64,000 nucleotides of DNA from Oxytricha trifallax (taxonomy: Eukaryota; Ciliophora; Spirotrichea; Sporadotrichida; Oxytrichidae). Below the pieces are notes generated by a model that saw only the letters and a list, made by a program, of their open reading frames with translations, was not told where the DNA came from and did no database searches. Each line of letters starts with the position of its first letter. Position 1 is the stretch's first letter. This document shows, one piece after another, positions 1 to 8,617 of the stretch. Where the stretch lies: the NCBI GenBank assembly GCA_000711775.1, contig ARYC01002037.1, positions 1 to 64,000 of the forward strand, read 5' to 3'. Position numbers and translations under genes: made by a program.

Positions 1-2
1 AA

Positions 3-665
3 ACCTCTATGATGTATGCTATGAGTGATCCAGATGTTGCTCTCTACCTTCCAACAAAGCTGCAACTCTCTAATAAGTTGCCAGAGAGAAACTTCTTCTT
101 TGCTGTCCTTGAACCTCTGAAGTCTGAGTACTTAAATGAAGTAATTTAAGAAGCTCATAAGAAACGCTATAGCATCTCTCCTGAAGAAAAAGAGAAGCAG
201 GGAATAAAATCAGCGACACTTGGCTCTAGGAACTATAGAAGTATCCATTCATCTCTAGTAAGCTTAGTCTTCTAACTTATAGAAAAACCTGGCACTGCTA
301 TTTACTTGATGAAAGAGCGCAGCAAATTAAACAGAGAGAGATAATCACAGATAAAGCAGGAATTGAGCAAGAGACTCTACAAAGATTTTTAAAAACCAGA
401 CGAGATGAGCATAGATGCAGGAGTTGGCACTAAGAGAAGAAACATGGGCCAAGCAAGCCTTAAGAGGAAGAAAAGAAATAGAAGCCAAATCCCTTTACGG
501 GCAAATTTAATATGTGAACTTATTCATTCGTTTAAATCTAAAACTTATTTATATACACAAAATCTCCCTTCTCTTGCGCATACTTTAGCTTTATCATCGC
601 ATACTCTCTTAGCAGCATTCGTAATAAAATCGACTGTATCTATCTTCAAGTCGTGCATCAAGTGA
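3..665 (+). CDS. TBE A 22-kDa ORF, 3' part
   Basis: The frame enters from the left edge and stays open to TGA at 663-665, with TAA/TAG read as Gln. It contains the block LSNKLPERNFFF followed by EAHKKRYSISPEEKEKQG, shared with the 22-kDa ORFs of TBE B (52790-53575, -) and TBE C (57070-57895, +). In TBE B the homologous frame ends earlier relative to the alignment, so the last ~50 codons here, which overlap the transposase antisense, may not be genuine. The protein is basic at its C-terminal end. Its function is unknown; this ORF accompanies the transposase in TBEs. The N-terminus is outside the window. Confidence 0.7.
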
Positions 666-1574
666 TATAGTAGAAGTTTCTTGTAGTGGCCTTTCAATAA
701 CCCCCAATATAATTCAATTCCATTGAACTGAGGACTGTAGGGAAACATTAAATACAGGTGTTATGTTTAGCCTTTCATATTCTTTCCTTGTGTCTTTAGT
801 TTTATGGACAGATAAGTTATCTACAAACAGAATAATCTCTTAGTCGGCGTACTTATCTCTAAGCTATTGTAGGAACTTAATGTATTAATCGGTCTTTATT
901 GAGCGAGGATGGATAACATAAGTCTCGAGGCCATTATCTTCGCTTATTCCACCAAGTATTGAATTAGTTTAAACCTTAACCATTTAATCATATACTTCAA
1001 TGTTGCTGTACCTCTTATACCAAGACCTTGATATGATGGTATTAAAAGTGAATACTGCCTCATCAGCGTGTATGAACTTTATATTATACTCTTAAGCCCT
1101 TTGCATTTAATCAAATATATAATTTAAATTATCCTTATAAAATGGAACATTAAAGTCAATCACTCTCTTAATGCGATTGACTGTCTTGTAAGATATTCCT
1201 TTTTTTTTATAAATGTTAGCTATCGATTAAGCAGATATAAGAAGCTCAGGAAATTGGCGATGAAACATCACAGCTCTCTAGGCCAGAGAGAAGTGAGCCC
1301 AATATTTAAGAGTCTTATCATTAATGAGATAATCAATATGATGCTGCTAAAACTTTAGAGATCTTTTAGGCTTAGAATTAAGCTGCTATCTCTTTAAATT
1401 CAATGCTAATAGACAGAGAGACCTAAAAGTAGCAGGAGATTTATGGAGTAACCTTGCTATAGACGTGTAATTAAGGATAGGCTTGAGTTGATCATTATAT
1501 TCATCACATCCATAACGCAACTTAAACAATAAATCTATATACTCACTGTCATAAACTGACCCAAAACCTCGCAT
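545..1574 (-). pseudogene. TBE A 42-kDa DDE transposase, one frameshift
   Basis: This is a Tc1/mariner-IS630-type transposase. It starts at the ATG at 1574 (MRGFGSVYDSEYIDLL) just inside the TIR. The catalytic carboxylates are visible: first Asp in FIHADEAVF, second Asp in LFVDNLSVHKTK, and Glu in YSPQFNGIELYWG. Reading TAA/TAG as Gln, the frame is open from 1574 to about 750. There one extra T in a T-run (AATGTTTCCC, where TBE B has AACGTTCCC) shifts the frame just before the third catalytic residue. The remainder is intact in the shifted frame to 545. TBE transposases are known to act in developmental DNA elimination. This copy is a near-intact pseudogene, or active if the extra T is a sequencing error. 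Confidence 0.88.
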
Positions 1575-1936
1575 ATACTCACTTAAACTACTAATATTTA
1601 AACAATAAACCCCTACATAAACCCTATTAAAACCCTAATAAAGTATGCACTAAAAGTCTACTTTTATCAATCAAAAACTCAATCAAACTACTGAAAGGGT
1701 TTTGGGGTTTTGAATGCACACATTAATGTTTTAGCACTCCCGAGATCATTTATAATTAAATTAATTAATAGTCAGGTTTTTAATTCTAAAAGGACTATCA
1801 ATTTTATGTTTTTATACTAGATCAATACTAATTGTTTTTCTCCGAACTTAAAATGTAGTTGTTGGGATCTGAGAATCCGCCATCTGAATCCTCCACTGCT
1901 TTATTTAGTATTACTATTAACTTGAAAAATTAAGAC

Positions 1937-3930
1937 TCATTTAATATTGATAAAATACAAATAAAGTATGAATGATTTTCTATGTATTCTGGATCTATCT
2001 GGTGTCATGAGAGCGTCTGGCTTATAATCAAAGAAATAAGAACATGTGCAAAACACCACTCCGATGGCTCCTACTACCCCGATATCAATTTTATTGATTA
2101 ATTCTATTCTTTTGAATAAGCATAGGAATGAATTTACAGAATTTTATAATCTATAGATATAGATGACTCTGCTATCTTTGGACTTGATGAAACTCTGAAT
2201 AATTTCAAAAGAAAAAGCGAAAATAGATTCCATAAGCACGTCACAGGAGAAGGGCTCTTTATTAGTTTCAAATTCAAAACCTAAAATGGCATCTAAGTGG
2301 ATACTTATACTGCTGTCCTGCAGACCCCACAGGAAGGTCATTAAAAAAGCAACCCAGCTATACTCATCGAGAAATATTAATAATTTATGGTATTCTTAAA
2401 AATATAATAATTGAGAAGCAAGAAGAGTATAACAGCACCTGTTTAAAGCAAAATTAAAATGACATTAATCCAACATGATTTCTTAGAACCAATTTTATCC
2501 ACAACTATTCCCATACCTATAGCTCCCACTATTTCTCCAATTCCCAAGGAAACCATAGCGAGCATAGACAAATAGAATTTCTCCTTAGGTTCTGCATCAC
2601 AAAAAAAAACAATAAAATAATTTTTTAAAAAAATTTAATTCACCGAGAGTGTCTGTAATGATTGGCAGTAAGATACCAGTATAGACAGCTATACTCACAC
2701 CAGTCCAACATAATTGTGGCACCATAGGTCTCATTCTATCTGACACTAACAATACCAGAACAGCTTTGATATTGCATTTTTATTTTCTTAATAGATTATT
2801 CATAATTATGTTTTAAGGGATATCGTCTGTGAATGAGGCAGGTTGAGATTGTGCAATTATGTCTGAGTCTGAGTGAGTTCTATTCAAAGCCTCATCCACT
2901 AGTTTCAAAGATTAAAATCCAAAGTTTATTCCTAAATTTTTTGACATCTCAACAAATTTTTATTGCTATTACAATTGATGGCATTAAAAAGGCTACTAAA
3001 TATGTTAAGAAAGTTAGGGTTTACTGGCTCTGGCTTTTTTATGAATAAAAACAAAAGAGTTGCTATTGACGCAATTCCAGCCATTATCTCAAAGTATAAA
3101 TAAATATAGTCTTAATAAGTAAATTTGTTTTATTTCTCAAAGTAATATCCTTATTCAAGATGTCCAAGCACGAAAGCAGCAATCAGGTTGCCGAAAATCT
3201 GCGAAGTCATATAAAACGACCAGAAATATGAGAAGAAGAAACCCTTATTATAGTCTGATGAACAGTCTAAATAATAAGTTTTAATAGATGGGAGTTTCTC
3301 ATCTTTTTTAAAGGATAATTGTGATTAAAAATAGATTTTGCTAAATGTTAATAAAATCTGCAATGTATTGGTTTGCACTTGCCCAGAGTATTCCAACTGT
3401 AAATCCATTGATAATAACTGCTATGATTAAACCGGCGTATATGATGCCAACAGGCACTCCTTATTCATAAAGTTAAATCCTATACACAGCCAGTAGGGTA
3501 CTCAAAATCCATTGCACATTACATTTCAAATTTAATTTAGGCGAGGATTTTAAATTATAATTTTGGAAAATGTGACAAAAATAAAAACTCTTACACATTA
3601 CCGAAGCCACCTAGAATTAAGCAAAATCTAGTGCCATATCGATTGATGATAGCTGTTGACATCAAACTGCCTAAACCCATAAAGAAATACAGCACTGCCA
3701 ATATGTAAAAACCCAGATTATCAAAGTTATTCTCTTCAATTTTTATAAATTCATGAAATATGTTTAAAACAGGCAAGTTCATTAATTTATTTTAATAGTA
3801 TTAACAAAATTCTTCCATGATTACTGATTAGATGTTTGCTGAACTGTTTTGTGCAATATAGAGCAGTAAAATTCCTAAAGAAATGTATGTTACATGCCCT
3901 AGATTAATAATTAAAAAATTAGATTTCCAA
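1937..3930 (-). CDS. UNC93-like MFS transporter, copy 1 (IES-rich germline version)
   Basis: Multi-pass membrane transporter of the major facilitator superfamily, closest to the UNC93 group. It has the N-terminal block SLGILLLYIAQNSSANIQSV, then NNFDNLGFYILAVLYFFMG, NGFTVGILWASANQY, MVPQLCWTGVSIAVYTG and TFLWGLQDSSISIHLDAILG. It aligns along its whole length with the neighbouring copy 2 (4291-5655). The reading frame is broken eight times by IESs, each bounded by a short direct repeat. Collapsing each pair restores a frame matching copy 2. One 44-nt GT-AG intron lies at 2395-2438. The stop TGA is at 1937-1939. No start codon is seen upstream of about 3930, so a first short coding segment is probably elsewhere upstream. 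The substrate is unknown. Confidence 0.82.
2086..2160 (-). other. IES in MFS copy 1, pointer ATATC (75 bp)
   Basis: Direct repeat ATATC (coding strand) at 2156-2160 and 2081-2085. Removing one copy plus the spacer joins ...VIYI to GVVGAIGVVF in frame, matching the paralogue. Confidence 0.85.
2395..2438 (-). other. 44-nt intron in MFS copy 1
   Basis: GTGCTG...TTTAAG on the coding strand. Removal restores a 24-residue stretch of exactly the same length as in copy 2 (between the INVIL block and MTFLWG). No direct repeat flanks it, so it is called an intron, not an IES. Confidence 0.6.
2601..2643 (-). other. IES in MFS copy 1, pointer GTGA (43 bp)
   Basis: GTGA at 2640-2643 and 2597-2600 (coding strand). 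Joining gives DTLG then DAEPKEKFYLS in frame, where copy 2 has TLPDASEQEQF. Confidence 0.8.
2773..2823 (-). other. IES in MFS copy 1, pointer ATATC (51 bp)
   Basis: ATATC at 2819-2823 and 2768-2772. Joining gives TDDIKAVLVLL in frame, matching SDDIKSVLELL of copy 2. The pointer is identical to that of the IES at 2086-2160 in the same gene. Confidence 0.85.
2939..3023 (-). other. IES in MFS copy 1, pointer TAAAC (85 bp)
   Basis: TAAAC at 3019-3023 and 2934-2938. Joining gives KPEPVNFGFQSLKLVDEAL in frame. Confidence 0.8.
3097..3144 (-). other. IES in MFS copy 1, pointer TACTTTGAGA (48 bp)
   Basis: A 10-bp direct repeat TACTTTGAGA at 3135-3144 and 3087-3096, the longest pointer seen in the window. 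Joining gives EQGYYFEIMAGIAS in frame. Confidence 0.9.
3269..3359 (-). other. IES in MFS copy 1, pointer AGA (91 bp)
   Basis: AGA at 3357-3359 and 3266-3268. Joining gives NQYIADCSSDYNKGFFFSYF in frame, where copy 2 has NNYVARCASEQNKGFAFSYF. Confidence 0.8.
3523..3601 (-). other. IES in MFS copy 1, pointer GTAATGTG (79 bp)
   Basis: An 8-bp direct repeat at 3594-3601 and 3515-3522. Joining gives GGFGNVQWILSTLLA in frame, matching GGLGNVQWIFSTILA of copy 2. Confidence 0.92.
3738..3815 (-). other. IES in MFS copy 1, pointer GAAGA (78 bp)
   Basis: GAAGA at 3811-3815 and 3733-3737. Joining gives SVIMEENNFDNLGFYIL in frame, matching SVVMNEDGFGQLGFYIL of copy 2. Confidence 0.88.
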
Positions 3931-4290
3931 AAATAATATATGAGGATTTATAATTTGATATTGTAGATTAGTGTATTTTGCCATTTTAGATAAAAATTAT
4001 AAAGATTATATATAATTTTTAATTCTAATATGATTCTTCTTGAAACTTAAATTCAAAATTATCTGTTCTTTTTATTTCTATTCTATTCTATTAGTTTAGC
4101 TTTTATTGAGAAGGTTTTAATAAGATTTGATCTGATTAATATAATGCATTATTTACGATAAATTTCAATACTTTTTTTCTAACATTCATGATTTTTTATA
4201 TAAGGAAAGTGCTAAAACTTCAAAAATTCAAAAAATAAAAATTATTGAAGAATTGCACTTTGAAATTGTCTTTTTATTTGATAAATAATC

Positions 4291-5655
4291 TCAGTTAGCT
4301 ACACTATGAGTCTCTGGAAATCTATCTGGGGTCTTGTTACTAACATCGATTAATGGCAAGTCATCAGTCGAGAGCCCCTCGTTAATTTGCTTGCTTTCTC
4401 TGAAGTCAAAAAAGAAAGTAGTAATTGTCATGCTCATACCAAGAACTCCGACAACAGATATGTATAAAAAATGGGCTTTGTTGGATATGATCGTTGACTG
4501 AATCATTTGAAATGTGAAGACCATAATTGCTTCAATCAGCGCGTCAATACTGAAAGGCTCAGAATTCCCTTCAAATTCAAAACCCAAAATTGAATTCAAA
4601 TGTATACTTACTGCTGAGTCTTGGAAGCCCCACATAAAAGTCATGACGAAAGCAAAAGGGGTGTATTTATTCACATATAAGTAATTCATAACGAAGATTG
4701 TTGACATTAAAATCAAAATCACATTGATTATACAAGTTGGTTTAGTACCTATTTTATCAACAATTTTTCCCTATACATTAGCTCCTATAATTTCTCCAAA
4801 ACCTAGAGCTACCATTGTTATCATAGAGTGTTAAAATTACTCTTATTCTGAAGCATCGGGCAAAGTACTAACAATAGTAGGTACTAATAAGCCTGTATAA
4901 ACTGCTATTGAAATCCCAGTCCAGCACAATTAAGGAAGAAGCATTCTCATTCGCTTGTTTTACAGTAATTCCAAAACAGATTTTATATCGTCAGAAAATT
5001 TATGCTCGTGTTTGTATGCATCATGAATTTCCATTGAGTCACCAGGATGATTAGCCTCACTTAAAAACCAAAAGACTCCTGTTCCACAGAGCGCCACAAT
5101 TCCCATTACCATAAAGAAGGTAATTTAACTAAATTTTCCGAGAGTGAAGGCTGCCACAAAATTACCTATGATTTATGAGCACATATAAAATGACCAGAAG
5201 TAGCTGAAAGCAAAACCTTTATTTTATTCTGAAGCACACCTGGCAACATAGTTATTGGCACATGCCCATAATATTCCAACAGTAAGACCATTTAACATTG
5301 TCGAAAAGAATAGCAAGCCCACTATATATTTGCTTGGTGTCTTTTAGCTTCCATCAAAGTTCATTTTATCTTTTTGTTCAGCTGCTAAGATTGTACTAAA
5401 AATCCATTGTACGTTTCCTAAGCCTCCTATAATAAAGCAATTTCGTGATCCAAGTTTATTAATGATTGCTGTCGATATTAAACTTCCAATACCCATAAAT
5501 AGATAGAGGATTGCTAAAATGTAAAAGCCTAATTAGCCAAAACCATCTTCGTTCATTACTACAGATTGGATATTTGAAGCTGAATTGAAAGCCATGTACA
5601 TTAGTAGTATGCCAAGTGACAAGTGCGTAAGCTATCTTATGTTTGTTGAACTTTT
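4291..5655 (-). CDS. UNC93-like MFS transporter, copy 2 (no IES, no intron)
   Basis: Paralogue of the gene at 1937-3930, on the same strand and about 360 bp upstream of it. With Gln codons allowed the frame runs unbroken for about 450 codons, from THLSLGILLMYMAFNSASN to the TGA at 4291-4293. Landmarks in order: GFGQLGFYILAILYLFMG, GGLGNVQWIFSTILA, NGLTVGILWACANNYV, FSYFWSFYMCSQIIGNF, LLPQLCWTGISIAVYTG and FMWGFQDSAVSIHLNSILG. None of the eight IES positions nor the intron of copy 1 is interrupted. The 5' end merges at about 5655 with a G-run element and no ATG is seen in frame, so the N-terminus may be truncated or lie in a separate segment. A multi-pass transporter; substrate unknown. Confidence 0.85.
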
Positions 5656-5942
5656 TGGGGAAGTACCTTATTTTAAATAAAAATTTGGGGGAGTTTCCTG
5701 CTCCAAAAAGGTATTTTCTATTCCCTAAGGAAGTTTCCTGCCCCATACATTAAAATAGAAAATATTTGTAAATTTTTCAAAATCTTTATCATCAATTGTG
5801 ATTAAATTATTTATAATCTAGTATCCCATTTCAATTCTTTCTTTTATGGTTATGATAATTGAAATTGGTTATTATATGTTTATAATATTTTTATTGGCAT
5901 ATAATATATATTTGAATGTTGAAACAGGTAACTTCCCCAAAA
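5655..5942. repeat. G-run / GGAAGTTTCC inverted-repeat element, degenerate copy
   Basis: Bounded by TTTTTGGGGAAGTACC on the left and GGTAACTTCCCCAAAAA on the right, in inverted orientation. Inside the left end are two further copies of the motif, GGGGGAGTTTCCTGCTCC (about 5684-5701) and GGAAGTTTCCTGCCCC (5729-5744). The interior is AT-rich and non-coding. The same motif in the same arrangement defines the element at 30517-31015. It abuts the 5' end of MFS copy 2. Confidence 0.6.
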
Positions 5943-6140
5943 ATTTACATTTAAATTAAAAAATGTATAATATACTTTAAATTAATATATTGGCCTTAAA
6001 AATAATAACTTTATAAAATTATTTTATCCTATTTGTTTAAATTTTTAAAGGCATTTCTTATATTATAGATAAAAATTATTAGTTCATAAAATTAATAGAT
6101 TTTAAATATGATCCCATTTTACCATTTCTTTAGTTATAAT

Positions 6141-8147
6141 TCAGAAATATTAATTCTTTAATAGAGTGTTAAAAAAGGCAATAATCGATAAATATCTTAA
6201 TTTACTGAAATTACGTATAATAATATTATTAAGATAATGAAAATTAAAATTTTTGGCTTTTCCATTTACAATTGTAGTTAAATTAGCCTTCTCAGAGATT
6301 TTCTTAATGCCTGAGATCATTTCTTATTTATATTGATCATCTAGGACAACGAAGACGACGGGAGTTCCTGGGTTCCTTTTCAAGTAATTGTAAAAGTGAT
6401 TACTAATGTTATTTATGTTAAAGCATTAGCAATGATTATAGGTGAGTTCCTTTATCTTTAAAGCTCCTTCTTTGCCAATAATTTCTCCAAGACCTTGACC
6501 GATCAAGAATAAATGCTTATATTACTTGATTTCTTTTGCAACTTTCTTTGAGAAATCGGGGCAGTCATCTAAGACCTTTTAAACGTTTGATGAGAGGAAT
6601 CTAAGTTCAGAGATAATAGCTGATCTTACCTTCTTTGATCCCTTGTAATTTTTACGTTAAGCGAACCAAAGAGACACCAGGGTCAAAACAGTTGCTTGAG
6701 AGATGAATGCTTTTGTTGAAGCCACTGAAAGTTCACGACCACAGTTCAAGAAAACTCCGCAGCTCTCTTCTCTGGCAAGAGTGGACATAACTTTATTTAC
6801 TACATTAAGTCTTGTAAGGCCATGTTCTTTTGCTTTTCTGAAAGGAATGAGCAAATCCATTGTCTCTCCAGATTAAGAAACTGATAAGAATCCTCCATTT
6901 TTGATAGAGAGATCAATATCTGTAATTTCTGATGCAGTTTTAGCTTCAACATATTGGAAGATATCCATTTCTCTCATTAAATATTCAGCATACTAGCCTG
7001 CATAGAATGATGTACCGCATGCAGCAATTATCAGGTTATCAATTTCTTACAATTTCTCTTCATTAGCTTCTAATCCACCTAGCTTGACCATAGGCTCTCC
7101 AGTCATAAATCTAGCTCCATAATTAAGGGCTTTACAGACTGCATTAGGCTAATCTAACATCTCCATAATATAAAAGTGATCTATGCCAGGTGGTTTTTTT
7201 ACCTTTACAATTTCTTCCTTAATTTCTCTAAGTTTATGTCTCTCAACTTACTCCCTAATTGAAATTCTAATGATTTCCTTATCGTCTATGTTGTAATAGT
7301 GCTTAGTATAATCTTAGAAGACAGTTGTATCTGATGCCACAATTTGGAATAAATGATCGTCTCTTGCTAATTAATCACTCTTAAGATTACTATTTTCGAT
7401 AGTCTTAACTTCCTCGTCATCTACAGCATGAAGCTATTTAGCAACTCCGATGACCATAGTTCCTGTATTTTTAACGATATACATAGATTCAGGGTCTAAT
7501 ATTGATATGAGAACGAAACTATAAGCTCCCTCTAATATCTCAACACATTTATTGATAGCTTCAAACAACTCAAATCCTTAATCTAAATAGATTCCGATAT
7601 AAATTGCAACTATCTCTGTATCAGTTTAAGAAACTGGCAATATATTGTATTTTTCTCTCAATTCCTATTTAAGTTAATGGTAGTTTTCTATCAATCCATT
7701 GTGGATAAGTGCTACTCTCTCTTTATGATCATAATGAGGATGAGCATTCACATCAGTCTTGTCTCCATGAGTAGCCCATCTTGTATGTCCGATACCAATA
7801 CAGTGATCATGTCTGCCCTTGCCTTAAAGCTCCATACGTTTGATACAATCTCCACCGAAACGGTCTGATGACGCAAACTTTGTTCTGACAAACTAACCAT
7901 TCTAGTCTATAGATACGATACCGCACGAATCATATCCACGAGATTCCAATATCTGCAGTCCCTAAATGCACACCTCGCCTGCTTGAGGCTTGTTGCCTAT
8001 ATATCCCACGATACCGCAGCACTCATTTTGGTACATAGAACCAAAGAGTAATTGTCTCAAAGGTGACTACTTATCCTAACTGATACTGTACATCAAGAGT
8101 GATGCTACACCGAATCTAGCCAGTTTTGAAAATGTATTCGATTTCAT
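6141..8147 (-). CDS. Glutamine-fructose-6-phosphate transaminase (isomerising), incomplete at the 3' end
   Basis: Makes glucosamine-6-phosphate from fructose-6-phosphate and glutamine, the first step of hexosamine synthesis. It starts at ATG 8147 with a ~43-residue N-terminal extension. The Ntn-type glutaminase domain follows: catalytic Cys in [41 protein letters not shown] and HNGLIENY. The two SIS sugar-binding domains follow ([57 protein letters not shown]). The frame has no IES over about 1.7 kb. After [11 protein letters not shown] the expected isomerase segment with its conserved Glu and Lys-His is missing; about 20 unrelated residues separate it from [12 protein letters not shown]. The usual C-terminal end (PRNLAKSVTVE-like) is also absent. 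These pieces may be coding segments located elsewhere, or the copy may be defective. The stop shown (TGA 6141) may lie in non-coding DNA. Confidence 0.9.
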
Positions 8148-8617
8148 TGCCTGCTTTTAGGCATTCTACTGTAACAAAGTATCTATAAAGATCATAAGAC
8201 AAGCAAATAAGTACTTTTAATAAGGTATTTCCTAAGTAAATTGGAAGAGTTCATCATTTTTCTAACGATAGTTGATACCATTATATAAAAATTTATATTG
8301 ATAATACATCAAAGCACAATTTTTATTAAAAATTCATATAAGCAATACTGATTTAGATGCTGATAAAGAATTGATTTGTGAAGACACGTTCAAATTATTA
8401 TTTAAATTTTAATAGATTTGAGTAATTTATTAATAATTTGCTAATCTTTTCAGCCTAATTGCTAATCTATTACGTAGTTATTAATCTGGATAAAAGATTA
8501 ACCTATCTCCTACTAATCACTTTCAAACTATAAAGATAATTTACTATATTATAATTGGTTAAAAATATCATATATTGAAATAAATCGTAATTAAATATAA
8601 TAATTGGCCAGTAAAAC
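8148..8617. other. Divergent intergenic region
   Basis: AT-rich spacer between the divergently transcribed transaminase (-) and NMNAT-kinase (+) genes. I see no RNA gene, repeat or convincing coding frame. Confidence 0.5.

Larger units (their letters stand above)
1..1712. mobile_element. TBE transposon A (truncated by the window edge)
   Basis: This is the right-hand part of a telomere-bearing element. The terminal inverted repeat ends at 1712 in GGGTTTTGGGGTTTTG, the telomere-like motif of TBEs, and is followed by AAT, which fits the ANT target duplication of this family. The inner TIR (about 1600-1712) matches the left and right ends of TBE C (54923 onward and up to 59031) apart from scattered substitutions. 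The element carries the 22-kDa ORF on the + strand and the DDE transposase on the - strand, converging near 545. The rest of the element, including the 57-kDa gene, lies left of the window. It is the least damaged of the three TBE transposases here. Confidence 0.92.

Noticed and set aside
5459..5746. 95-codon - strand frame starting in the G-run element
   Set aside because: Out of frame with the conserved transporter sequence and made partly of repeat; no family resemblance.
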